The position numbers and the translations under genes were made by a program. 64,000 bases of DNA, taken from the NCBI RefSeq assembly GCF_964252635.1, contig NZ_CAXUNP010000008.1, forward strand, positions 1 to 64,000. Reading direction: 5' to 3'. This DNA is from Jatrophihabitans sp964252635. Lineage in GTDB: Bacteria > Actinomycetota > Actinomycetes > Mycobacteriales > Jatrophihabitantaceae. Below, piece after piece: positions 42,667-50,605 of the stretch. The number at the start of each line of letters is the position of its first letter. Position 1 is the stretch's first letter. Under the pieces are notes generated by a model. The model made no database searches, was not told where the DNA came from, and worked only from the letters and a program-made list of their open reading frames with translations.

Positions 42667-43542
42667 TTGAGGTACGGACTGTCGCTGAGCGGTCTGAGTC
42701 CCCGGCACTACGCCTCGCTGGCCCAGGAGGCCGAACGCCTCGGGTTCGAGTCCGTCTGGGTCCCGGACCACCTCGTGTTGCCGCGTGAGCTGCCGGCGAC
42801 CTACCTGTACACCGCCGACGGTCGGGCGCCGATCTCGGCGGACACGGCGGTCTACGACCCGTGGGTGCTGCTCGGCGGCATGGCGACGGTGACCGAGAGG
42901 ATCCGCCTCGCCACCGGGGTCTACGTGCTGCCGCTGCGTCACCCGCTGATCACGGCGCGGGGCGTGCTGACCGTCGACCGGCTGTCGCGCGGTCGCGTCA
43001 CCCTGGGCGCCGGGGTGGGGTGGCTGAAGGAGGAGTTCGACATCGTCGGGCTCGACGCCGGCACTCGCGGCCGGCGCGCGGACGAGATCATCCCCCTGCT
43101 GCGGCGGCTGTGGACCGAGGAGATCATCGAGCACCACGGGACCCACTACGACATCCCGCCGGTCCACTTCGAGCCCAAGCCGTTCCAGCGCCCGATCCCG
43201 ATCGAGATCGGCGGCACCTCGCCCGCCGCGCTGCGTCGCGCCGGTGCGCTGGGCGACGGCTGGATCGAGATCGGCAGCACGGACGACGCGCAGTTGCGGG
43301 AACGGCTGGCTGTCGTGCTCGAGGCGCGCAGGGCGGCCGGACGCGAGGCCGAACCGTTCCTGGTGACCGCAGGCATCGATCTGGACGACGCGGCGGACAT
43401 CGCCGACCGCCGGCAGGAGATCGGCGTCCACCGGCTGGTGCTGCGGCTGCCGCCGACGCTGGACCGCGCGCAGCTCGGTACCGAGCTGCAGCGCTTCGCC
43501 GCCGACCGCATCGGTGCGCAGTCCCTGCGCCCGCCCGCCTAG
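42667..43542 (+). CDS. LLM-class F420-dependent oxidoreductase
   Basis: 291 residues if TTG 42667 is used, 302 from GTG 42634. TTG is preferred because GAGGGGG stands just upstream and the family begins M-R-Y-G-L-S-L. The luciferase-like barrel is clear: AQEAERLGFESVWVPDHLV, VTERIRLATGVYVLPLRHP, GRVTLGAGVGWLKEEFDIVGLD and PIEIGGTSPAALRRAGALGDGWI, as in TIGR03619-type F420 enzymes. Probable hydride transfer to or from an alcohol, ketone or enoyl substrate. It is paired with an SDR downstream. Confidence 0.84.
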   Translation: MRYGLSLSGLSPRHYASLAQEAERLGFESVWVPDHLVLPRELPATYLYTADGRAPISADTAVYDPWVLLGGMATVTERIRLATGVYVLPLRHPLITARGVLTVDRLSRGRVTLGAGVGWLKEEFDIVGLDAGTRGRRADEIIPLLRRLWTEEIIEHHGTHYDIPPVHFEPKPFQRPIPIEIGGTSPAALRRAGALGDGWIEIGSTDDAQLRERLAVVLEARRAAGREAEPFLVTAGIDLDDAADIADRRQEIGVHRLVLRLPPTLDRAQLGTELQRFAADRIGAQSLRPPA

Positions 43543-43579
43543 GTCCGGGTCCGACCGCAACACCGAGAGGGAGCGACAT

Positions 43580-44413
43580 ATGCCGGCACGAGCACTGGTC
43601 ACGGGAGCGAGCCGCGGGATCGGCAAGGCGATCGCGCTGGCCCTTGCCGAGCAGGGGTACGACGTCGCGATCGCGGCACGGACCGTGCGCAGTGGCGAGG
43701 CCACGAGCGAGCACAGCCAGACGGTGCACAAGCGGGACGTGCGTCCCCTGCCCGGCAGCCTGGAGGAGACCGCGGCCGCCATCGAGGGTCTCGGGCGTGC
43801 GGCGTTACGGCTGCGGATGGACCTCATCGACCTGCCCTCGGTCGAATCGGCCGTGCAGCAGCTGATCAGCGAGTGGGGCGGGGTGGACGTGATCGTGAAC
43901 AACGGTCGCCACATCGGGCCGGGCCTCATGGACACCATCCTCGACACGCCCGTCGAGCAGTACGCACTGTTCATGGCGGCACACGGGGTGGCTCCGATCC
44001 GGATCGTCCAGCTGCTGCTGCCCGCGATGCTCGACCAGGGTTCCGGCACGGTGGTCACGGTGTCGTCCGACGCCGGCTACACCTGGTACCCGCAGGCGCC
44101 GCGGCCCGGTCTCGGCTACCGCATCGGCAAGGCGGCCGGGCACACGCTCGTGGGCAGCATTCAGGCGGAGTACGGCGCGCGCGGCATCCGGGCCTTCAAC
44201 GTCAATCCCGGGTTCACGCTCACCGAGCGCAACTCCCTTGACGCCGACGAGTTCGGCTTCGACCCCGCACGGGCGTGCCCGCCGCAGGCCGTCGCCGCGG
44301 CCATCACCTGGCTGGTGACCCGGCCGGAGGCCGACGCGCTGCAGCGGCAGAACATCGAGGCGCAGGACCTGGTCCTGGAGCGCGGGCTGTACCCGGACTG
44401 GCGCCAGGGCTGA
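43580..44413 (+). CDS. SDR family oxidoreductase
   Basis: 277 residues. LVTGASRGIGKAIALALAEQGYD is a normal cofactor site. The NNAG motif reads VNNGRH, and an extra segment (SEHSQTVHKRDVRPLPGSLEETAA) follows beta-2. VSSDAGYTWYPQAPRPGLGYRIGK supplies Ser and Tyr-x3-Lys. The altered NNG(R/H) loop and insertion set it apart from the other eight SDRs. AGAGGGAG precedes ATG. It is in an operon with the F420-type enzyme. Substrate unknown. Confidence 0.8.
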   Translation: MPARALVTGASRGIGKAIALALAEQGYDVAIAARTVRSGEATSEHSQTVHKRDVRPLPGSLEETAAAIEGLGRAALRLRMDLIDLPSVESAVQQLISEWGGVDVIVNNGRHIGPGLMDTILDTPVEQYALFMAAHGVAPIRIVQLLLPAMLDQGSGTVVTVSSDAGYTWYPQAPRPGLGYRIGKAAGHTLVGSIQAEYGARGIRAFNVNPGFTLTERNSLDADEFGFDPARACPPQAVAAAITWLVTRPEADALQRQNIEAQDLVLERGLYPDWRQG

Positions 44414-44415
44414 CG

Positions 44416-44434
44416 GGTCCGAGGCGCGCGGACC
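44416..44434. terminator. Short hairpin between convergent genes
   Basis: GGTCCG (44416-44421) pairs with CGGACC (44429-44434) over a 7-base loop, 3 bases after the SDR stop. It is only 6 bp, so weak support. Confidence 0.3.
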
Positions 44435-44443
44435 GTCCGGTCG

Positions 44444-45094
44444 TCAGGAGGCGGTCCGAGCGACCGGCGCTGCGAGCCGGGCGATGATCTGTTCGCTGCT
44501 CGCCACGGTGGCGAGGAAGGGTAGGTGCATCGTCACCTGCATCCGGTGTGTCTCCTCGCTGCCGCCGGCTGTGCAGTCCTCGGCCAGCACGACGTCGTAG
44601 CCGAGGCCGACCGCCTCGCACGCGCTCGACGGCAGCGCGATATTGGTCGAGACACCGGCGAGCACGACGGTCTGCACGCCGAAGCCACGCAGGATCGCGT
44701 CGACCTCGGTCCCGGTGAACACGGCCATGCCGCTCATCCGGTTGCTGACGACGTCGGTCGGCTCGACGACCAGGTCGTCGTTGAGCCGGGCTGCCGGCTC
44801 TCCCAGGACGAGTGACCCGTTCCGGACGAGCTGCGCAGCGAGCACACAATTGACGCGGTAACCGCGGAACCCGGGCCGCAGCGCGATCGTGGCGAACACG
44901 ACCGGATGTCCGTGCTCGCGGAACGCGGCGGCCAACGTGTTGATCCGCCCGATGATGCCGCGCGACACCACCTGTGTCATCAGTCCGGCGCGGTTGTCGT
45001 CCTGGTAGGCCGGGTTGGTCATCCGGTTCTGGCATTCGACCACGACCAGCGCGGGCCGCTGTTGCCTGTCCAGACCCATCAACCGCCTGCTCAT
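44444..45094 (-). CDS. Isochorismatase-like cysteine-hydrolase fold protein lacking the usual triad
   Basis: 216 residues with the isochorismatase/nicotinamidase fold (ALVVVECQNRM, LAAAFREHGHPVVFATIALR, GVSTNIALPSSACEA, GYDVVLAEDC). Typical members use Asp (in DxQN), Lys (before SxF) and Cys (in TNxCV). Here these positions read Glu20, a non-Lys residue (NRMSGMAVF, 118-126) and Ala153 (TNIA); a Cys at 159 is offset by six. It may be a pseudo-hydrolase or act on a different substrate class. ATG overlaps the stop of a 93-residue acidic protein, its probable partner. Confidence 0.78.
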   Translation of the reverse strand: MSRRLMGLDRQQRPALVVVECQNRMTNPAYQDDNRAGLMTQVVSRGIIGRINTLAAAFREHGHPVVFATIALRPGFRGYRVNCVLAAQLVRNGSLVLGEPAARLNDDLVVEPTDVVSNRMSGMAVFTGTEVDAILRGFGVQTVVLAGVSTNIALPSSACEAVGLGYDVVLAEDCTAGGSEETHRMQVTMHLPFLATVASSEQIIARLAAPVARTAS

Positions 45095-45372
45095 GTCCCG
45101 CTCCGCGGAGTGAGGCCGAAACGGCGCAGGAAGGCCTCGGCGGTGGCCTTCTGCTGGCGGTAGCGCTCGCGGCCGGCGACGAGCTCCTCGATGCGTTCAC
45201 GCTGGGCGGTGACCGCGGACTCGGGGGCGCCGTCGGCCTGCAACGCGTCCAGGTGTTGACGCTCCTCGGCGAGCACCTCGGACAGGCGCGCGGCGACCTC
45301 GCCGTAGGTGAGCAGGTCGTAGTCCTCGTCGTCCTCGGGACGTTCGACGAGTCCCTCGTCGGCATCAGTCAC
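45091..45372 (-). CDS. Small acidic hypothetical protein with predicted coiled coil
   Basis: 93 residues, no family recognised. The first 20 residues are very acidic (DADEGLVERPEDDEDYD), followed by long heptad-like helices (YGEVAARLSEVLAEERQHLDAL and RERIEELVAGRERYRQQKATAE) and a tail FLRRFGLTP. GTG 45372 is fixed by AGGAGG seven bases upstream. It lies between a crotonase and the isochorismatase-like gene, overlapping the latter by 4 bases, so it is likely a small partner or adaptor. Function unknown. Confidence 0.7.
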   Translation of the reverse strand: MTDADEGLVERPEDDEDYDLLTYGEVAARLSEVLAEERQHLDALQADGAPESAVTAQRERIEELVAGRERYRQQKATAEAFLRRFGLTPRSGT

Positions 45373-45431
45373 CGGTGTACCTCCTGTCGTGGGTGTGGCG
45401 GTCAGGACCGCCGGTGCAGCGGAACGACCGG

Positions 45432-46208
45432 TCAGCGACCGGTCCAGACGGGCGGACGCTTCTCGGCGAAGGCCCGCGCGCCCTCCTGCGCGTCGTCGGA
45501 CCCGAACACCGGATCCATGATCTTTCTCTGCTCGGCCCAGGCCTGGTCCATGGTCCATTCGGTGGCCTTGAGGACGATCTGCCGGGTCGCCGCGACCGCC
45601 AGCGGGCCGTTGACCGTAATTCGGGCGGCGAGCGCCAGCGCGCCGTCCAGCGCACCGCCCTTCGCGGTCACTGCGTTGATCAACCCGTAACGCAGTGCGT
45701 CCGGGGCCGTGACGGGATCGCCGGTGAGGGCGAGCTCCATCGCGACGGCCTGCGGGATGCGGCGGGGGAGCCGGAGCAGTCCGCCGCCACCGGCGACGAG
45801 TCCGCGCTTGACCTCGGGCACGCCGAAGCGGGCGTCCTCGGCCGCGACGATGAGGTCGCAGGCCAGGGCGATCTCGCAGCCGCCGGCCAGCGCCGGCCCC
45901 TCGACCGCGGCGATCAGCGGCTTGGCGGGCGGACGCTCGGTGAAACCGAGCATGCCGCGACCCTCGAGGGCCACGTGCTCCCCGGCCAGGAAGGCCTTGA
46001 GATCCATGCCGGCGCTGAAGTAGCCGCCCGCACCGGTCACGATGCCGACGCTGAGGTCGGGACGGCGCTCCAACTCGTCGATGGCCGCCGCAGCGGCGTC
46101 GGAGACGGCGCGGTTGACCGCGTTGCGCGCCTCGGGGCGGTTGATGGTGATGATGACGACGCCGTCGCGGTGCTCGACGAGCACGGGATCCTGGGCGGGA
46201 TCGGCCAC
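45432..46208 (-). CDS. Enoyl-CoA hydratase (crotonase family)
   Basis: 258 residues. GVVIITINRPEARNAVNRAV, oxyanion YFSAGMDLKAF, GPALAGGCEIALACDLIVA and PEVKRGLVAGGGGLLRLPRRIP are all typical; the AGGGGLLRLP segment marks the canonical hydratase loop. GTG 46208 is chosen because GGAGA lies 6 bases upstream. It heads a three-gene operon with the small acidic protein and the isochorismatase-like protein, divergent from a thioesterase. Confidence 0.87.
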   Translation of the reverse strand: MADPAQDPVLVEHRDGVVIITINRPEARNAVNRAVSDAAAAAIDELERRPDLSVGIVTGAGGYFSAGMDLKAFLAGEHVALEGRGMLGFTERPPAKPLIAAVEGPALAGGCEIALACDLIVAAEDARFGVPEVKRGLVAGGGGLLRLPRRIPQAVAMELALTGDPVTAPDALRYGLINAVTAKGGALDGALALAARITVNGPLAVAATRQIVLKATEWTMDQAWAEQRKIMDPVFGSDDAQEGARAFAEKRPPVWTGR

Positions 46209-46275
46209 GATGTCTCCTTCCGCGGAGGGCCGGTCGGGGCGCCGCGACCGGACCACCCCGTGATTGCCCATCCTC

Positions 46276-46297
46276 GTGAAATTAGTAAACTGATTAC
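46276..46297. promoter_or_regulatory. Divergent promoter/operator abutting a leaderless start
   Basis: TTAGTAAACTGATTAC (46282-46297) ends at the base before ATG 46298. TAAACT is a plausible -10 box 6 bases from ATG, implying a leaderless mRNA for the thioesterase. It matches the shared motif. Confidence 0.52.
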
Positions 46298-47203
46298 ATG
46301 CTAGCGCCCCGCCCCGCGTTGGCCGATGCCCTGCGCGTCGAGCGCACCGGAGACCTGCGGTTCCGGGCCCCGGCGCCGAGTGGTGCCCGGCAGCAGCGGA
46401 TCTTCGGCGGCCAGCTCATGGGTCAAGCCGCGCTGGCCGCGAGTCGTACGATGTCGCCGGAGCTGGAGCTGCATCTGGTGCACGCGAGGTTCGGCCGACC
46501 GGGCGACCCGCAGCGCGACCTCGAGCTCGCGGTCTCGCCGTTCGTCGACCGCGGCTCGTTCGCGTACCGCCGGGTGCAGGTGTGCCAATCGGGACGCGAA
46601 CTGCTCGAGCTCACGGCGTCGTTCCACCGGCGCGAGTCCGGGCCCGCCCACCAGCCGGTGGCCCCGGCCGCCGGCCGGCCCGAGGACCTGCCGACCTTCG
46701 GCGAGCTCGCGCGCCGGTCCGGCGACGAGGCCACGCGCCAGTGGTGGCAACGGTTGTCCGGGTGGTTGCCCGTCGAGGTGCGTGCCCCGGAGGTGCCGGG
46801 TCGGTGGAGCCCCCCGCCCGGCCACGAGCTGGTCCCGCACCAGCAGGTGTGGCTGCGCGCCGACCCTGTGCCCGGTGACGACCCGCACCTGGACCGCGCA
46901 GGCATGATCTACACCTCCGACCTGTTCCTGCTGACCGCGGGCATGGTCCGGCACGGGCTGCGGCACGGTGACGACGGCGTGCTGGCCGTGACCCTCAACC
47001 ACACCATGTGGTTCCACGGGTCGGTGAGCTTCGGCGAGTGGTGGCGCTACGAGCAGGAAGGCAGTTGGAGCGGGTCGGGGCGGCAACTCAGCCGCGGCCA
47101 GATGTTCGACCGCTCCGGAACGCTGGTCGCCACGGTGATGCAGGAAGGGCTGCTGCGCGTCGCTGCGTACCGCGACCGAGCTGAAGAAGGACTCGCCGGC
47201 TGA
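46298..47203 (+). CDS. Acyl-CoA thioesterase, TesB-like
   Basis: 301 residues, double hot-dog. RIFGGQLMGQAALAASRT and LHLVHARFGRPGDP open domain one; AGMIYTSDLFLLTAGM, LNHTMWFHG and RQLSRGQMFDRSGTLVATVMQEGLLR close domain two. It is more divergent from TesB than the copy at 36164 (AsnHis instead of AspHis before the TMWFH segment). It likely hydrolyses a bulky acyl-CoA. There is no ribosome site, and the start directly follows the promoter motif. A CaiB-type transferase follows after 50 bases. Confidence 0.82.
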   Translation: MLAPRPALADALRVERTGDLRFRAPAPSGARQQRIFGGQLMGQAALAASRTMSPELELHLVHARFGRPGDPQRDLELAVSPFVDRGSFAYRRVQVCQSGRELLELTASFHRRESGPAHQPVAPAAGRPEDLPTFGELARRSGDEATRQWWQRLSGWLPVEVRAPEVPGRWSPPPGHELVPHQQVWLRADPVPGDDPHLDRAGMIYTSDLFLLTAGMVRHGLRHGDDGVLAVTLNHTMWFHGSVSFGEWWRYEQEGSWSGSGRQLSRGQMFDRSGTLVATVMQEGLLRVAAYRDRAEEGLAG

Positions 47204-47253
47204 ATCGCCGGAACGTGCACGACGTACCACCAACCGAGAGAGTGGGTCGACGT

Positions 47254-48486
47254 ATGGACAAGCCGATGGCGGGTGTTCGCATCCTCGAGGTCGCGCAGTT
47301 CACCTTCGTTCCCGCGGCGGCCGCCGTGTTGAGCGACTGGGGAGCGGACGTGATCAAGGTCGAGCATGCCGTGACCGGTGACGCGCAGCGCGGCCTGGTC
47401 AGCGTGCTGGGGCTGGACGCGGTGGCGCCCGGCAGCAGCTTCTACCCGATCATGGAGGGCCCGAACCGCGGCAAGCGGAGCATCGGTCTCGACCTGGCCA
47501 AGCCGGAGGTCCGACCGGTGCTGGAGCAGCTCATCCGGCAGTCGGACGTCTTCCTCACCAACTACCTGCCCAGCGCGCGTCGCAAGCTCGGGATCGACGT
47601 CGAGGACGTGCGCGCGATCAATCCCGACATCATCTTCGTGCGCGGCAGCGGCTTCGGCGTCCGGGGCGAGGACGCCGACAAGGGTGGCTACGACTCGACG
47701 GCGTTCTGGGCGCGGGCGGGCAGCGCGGCCCACGTCACCCCGGCCGACGCCGAGCAGATGTGCCAGATGCCCACGGGTGCCTATGGCGACTCGATGGGCG
47801 GCATGACGATCGCGGGAGGCATCTCGGCGGCGCTGTACCGGCGGGCCACCACCGGCGAGACGTCCGTGGTCGACGTGTCCCTGCTCAGCGTCGGCGCGTG
47901 GGCCATGCAGTTCGGGGTCAACCTCGCGATGGTCACGGGTGGCCCGTTGCCCGAGGCCGGATCGCCCAAGCACGGTGCGGCACGCAATCCGCTCAGCGGG
48001 ACGTACCGGACCTCGGACGGGCGCTGGCTGATGCTCACGATGCTGCAGCCGGGACGTTTCTGGCCGGGTTTCGTCACGCTGATCGGCCGACCGGACCTCG
48101 CCGAGGACTCGCGGTTCGACAGCGCCGAGAAGCTGATGGCCAACGCGCCGGAGGCCGGCCGGCTGGTCGCCGAGGTGCTGCAGGAGCGCACCTACGCCGA
48201 ATGGACGGCGCTCTTCGCCACGATGAGCGGACCGTGGGCGCCGGTGCAGGACGTGTGGGAGGTCAGCCAGGACCCGATGCTCCGGGCCAACGGCTACATC
48301 TCGACGGTCGTCGACGCGGACGGCGAGCAGCGTGAGCTGGTGACCAGTCCCGTGCAGTTCGACGAGTCGCCGCAACAGCTCACGCGGGCGCCGCAGTTCG
48401 CCGAGCACACCGACGAGATCCTGCGGGAGCTCGGTGTCAGCGACGAGCAGTCGATCCAGCTCAAGATCGCCGGGGCGGTCACCTGA
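47254..48486 (+). CDS. Class III (CaiB/BaiF) CoA-transferase
   Basis: 410 residues. MAGVRILEVAQFTFVPAAAAVLSDWGADVIKVE is the family N-terminus, and GAYGDSMGGM carries the catalytic Asp179 that forms the aspartyl-CoA intermediate. NPLSGTYRTSDGRWLML and the C-terminal helices complete it. It moves CoA between carboxylic acids without ATP, e.g. from product to incoming acid; related enzymes occur in bile-acid and carnitine pathways. Paired with a TesB-like gene. Confidence 0.88.
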   Translation: MDKPMAGVRILEVAQFTFVPAAAAVLSDWGADVIKVEHAVTGDAQRGLVSVLGLDAVAPGSSFYPIMEGPNRGKRSIGLDLAKPEVRPVLEQLIRQSDVFLTNYLPSARRKLGIDVEDVRAINPDIIFVRGSGFGVRGEDADKGGYDSTAFWARAGSAAHVTPADAEQMCQMPTGAYGDSMGGMTIAGGISAALYRRATTGETSVVDVSLLSVGAWAMQFGVNLAMVTGGPLPEAGSPKHGAARNPLSGTYRTSDGRWLMLTMLQPGRFWPGFVTLIGRPDLAEDSRFDSAEKLMANAPEAGRLVAEVLQERTYAEWTALFATMSGPWAPVQDVWEVSQDPMLRANGYISTVVDADGEQRELVTSPVQFDESPQQLTRAPQFAEHTDEILRELGVSDEQSIQLKIAGAVT

Positions 48487-48501
48487 GGCCGCACTCGGCG
48501 G

Positions 48502-50052
48502 TCAGACCGGCGCGGTCCGGGCGTCGTCGGCGAGCAGGCGGACGGCCTCGCGGCGGATGAGCTTGCCCGTCTCGGTGCGCGGCAGCTCGTCCCAGACCAG
48601 GATGCGCTCCGGTGTCTTCGAGCCGCGGAGGTGCTGCCGGACGTGCCGGCGCAGGGCCTCGCCGTCCGTGCCGGAGCCGACCCGCAGCACGACGGCGGCC
48701 TCGAGGCGCTGACCCCACTCGTCGTCCGGTACCCCGACCACGACCGCGTCGACGATGTCGGGGTGGTTCAGCAGCACGTCCTCGATCTCGGCGGGCGCGA
48801 TGTTCTCGCCACCCCGGATGATGGTGTCGTCCGCGCGGCCGTGCACGAACAGGTAACCGCCGCTGTCGAGGTGACCGACGTCGCGGGTGTCGAAGAAGCC
48901 CTCGGTGTCGAGCACCGAGCCCGAACCGGTGTACTCCCCCGACACCTGATCGCCCCGGACGAAGATGCGGCCCGTGCGCCCGTCCCGGACAACCGCGCCG
49001 TCGTCGTCGCGGATCTGCAGCTCGATCGCCGGGACGACCCGCCCGGCGGAGGACAGCCGGGCGCGGACCTCGGCGTCCGCGCTCGCCAGCGCCTCGCGGT
49101 GGTCGGCCGGGCCGAGGACGGCGATGGTCGAACTCGTCTCGGTCAAACCGTAGGCGTTGACGAAGTCGACGTCCGGCCAGGCCCGCAGGGCACGTTCGAT
49201 GACCGGCAGCGGCATGGCGGCACCGCCGTAGGCGATGGCCCGCAGCGACGGGACCTGCAGCTCACCGGAGGCCGACATGATCCGGACGAGCATGGTGGGG
49301 ACGACCATCGCATTCGTGATGCGCTCCTGCCGCGCGACGGCCAGCCACTGGTCCGGCGAGAACTGCTCGAGCACGACGGTGCGCCGCCCGGCGTACAGGT
49401 TGGTGACCGTGTTCGCCACCGCGGCGATGTGGTACGGCGGCACGCTGACCAGCGCGGCCTCGGCAGGGTCGGCGGAGCCGAACTCCACCGTCCCGAACAC
49501 GTAGGACAGCAGGTTCGAGTGCTTGACGACCACACCTTTCGGTGCGGACGTGGTGCCGCTGGTGTAGATGATGACCGCTGCCTCCGAGGCGTCGTCGTCA
49601 CCGTCGTCACCGATGCCGCCACCGGTGTCGTGACCGGCCTCGCCGTCCGGGAGGTCACCCCGGTCCTGCCCGGCGGTGCGCGCCAGCCAGTCGTCGATCG
49701 TCATGGCCTCGATCCCGAGCGTCCGTACGCGGTCGAGCCGCTCGGGCTCGGTGACGGCCAGCGCGCCGGGGTGGTGCGCGAGCAGGGTCTCGAGCTGTTC
49801 GTCGCCCAGGCGGTAGTTCAGCGGCACGAGCGGGATACCCGCGCGCACCGCTGCGAACATGGAGACGGGGAACGCCGGACCGTTGACACCGAGATAGATC
49901 AGTGCGGTGCTGCCTGCGTTGCGCAGTGCTGCCGCACCTCGCACGCTGCGCCGGTGCAGGTCCTCGGTTGTGATGCCGTCGAGGTGCGATCCGAGCAGCA
50001 CCCGGTCCGCGAAGCCGTCTCGAGCCATGTCCAGCAGCAGTGCGAGGTTCAT
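48502..50052 (-). CDS. AMP-forming acyl-CoA ligase
   Basis: 516 residues. IIYTSGTTSAPKGVVVKHSN, YGLTETSST, RDVGHLDSGGYLFVHGR, IIRGGENIAPAEIE and PRTETGKLIRREA are intact ANL motifs. There is an Asp/Gly-rich insert (GGGIGDDGDDDASE) just before the phosphate loop. The start is taken at ATG 50052 (MNLALLLDMA). It lies 5 bases downstream of the stop of a small hypothetical protein (50058), in one operon. Converges on the CaiB-type transferase. Confidence 0.86.
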   Translation of the reverse strand: MNLALLLDMARDGFADRVLLGSHLDGITTEDLHRRSVRGAAALRNAGSTALIYLGVNGPAFPVSMFAAVRAGIPLVPLNYRLGDEQLETLLAHHPGALAVTEPERLDRVRTLGIEAMTIDDWLARTAGQDRGDLPDGEAGHDTGGGIGDDGDDDASEAAVIIYTSGTTSAPKGVVVKHSNLLSYVFGTVEFGSADPAEAALVSVPPYHIAAVANTVTNLYAGRRTVVLEQFSPDQWLAVARQERITNAMVVPTMLVRIMSASGELQVPSLRAIAYGGAAMPLPVIERALRAWPDVDFVNAYGLTETSSTIAVLGPADHREALASADAEVRARLSSAGRVVPAIELQIRDDDGAVVRDGRTGRIFVRGDQVSGEYTGSGSVLDTEGFFDTRDVGHLDSGGYLFVHGRADDTIIRGGENIAPAEIEDVLLNHPDIVDAVVVGVPDDEWGQRLEAAVVLRVGSGTDGEALRRHVRQHLRGSKTPERILVWDELPRTETGKLIRREAVRLLADDARTAPV

Positions 50053-50057
50053 CGGGT

Positions 50058-50399
50058 TCAGTCCGAGGCGGGCAGTGGCTTCGCGGACTTGACGACCAGT
50101 AGCTGCCCGTCGACCGCCAGCGAGCTGGTCCCACCTTTGGTGACCAGCAGCTCGATGGTCGACGACGCGTCCTCGTACCGCTTGCCCAGCAACGATCCGT
50201 CGGCGAATCCCGGATCGGCCTCGACACGGTCGACGGACGCGCCGGCTTTGGCGTCGACCATCGGCCGCCCGCCGCATGTGATCTCGACGTCCGCGCCGGG
50301 TGACCGCACGACGATGACCGTCGTTGAGTCCGTGACGCTGCTGAGGGTCTGACCGACTGCCGTACGCACCGTGTGGTTCCCCTTGTCTCGTGTGTCCAT
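50058..50399 (-). CDS. Small conserved-looking hypothetical protein upstream of a ligase
   Basis: 113 residues from ATG 50399, or 103 from GTG 50369, the latter better placed after AAGGGGAA. The protein is beta-rich by inspection (TTVIVVRSPGADVEITCGGRPM, then STIELLVTKGGTSSLAVDG and QLLVVKSAKPLPASD). A single Cys stands in TCGGRPM. I cannot name a family. Its position 5 bases upstream of the ligase start, in a motif-bearing operon, suggests an accessory role for acid activation, but no function can be read from the sequence. Confidence 0.65.
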   Translation of the reverse strand: MDTRDKGNHTVRTAVGQTLSSVTDSTTVIVVRSPGADVEITCGGRPMVDAKAGASVDRVEADPGFADGSLLGKRYEDASSTIELLVTKGGTSSLAVDGQLLVVKSAKPLPASD

Positions 50400-50435
50400 G
50401 TCGGGTCCTGTCGCGCTTCGCGCACGTCCACCAAA

Positions 50436-50456
50436 AGCTTAATCAGTTAGACGAAG
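50436..50456. promoter_or_regulatory. Promoter/operator for the hypothetical-ligase operon
   Basis: Minus-strand reading TCTAACTGATTAAGC (50438-50452) matches the shared AGNTAACTNATTA motif well on its right half. It is about 40 bases upstream of ATG 50399. Confidence 0.48.
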
Positions 50457-50509
50457 CCTGCCAACCTTGCCGCGGGGTGTGAACGACAACGCGGCTCGCC
50501 GGATCTCGT

Positions 50510-50540
50510 TGTCTTAATAAGATAACTGTTCTACTGTGAC
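50510..50540. promoter_or_regulatory. Promoter/operator for the P450-importer operon
   Basis: TCTTAATAAGATAACTGTTC (50512-50531) contains AGATAACTG at 50520-50528, a copy of the shared motif. It is about 75 bases before the P450 ATG. Confidence 0.5.
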
Positions 50541-50605
50541 CCACGCCTCGAGAGCACGCTTCCAGGTCTGTCTCACGTGTCCGAAAAGTCGAAAGGTTAC
50601 CGCCG

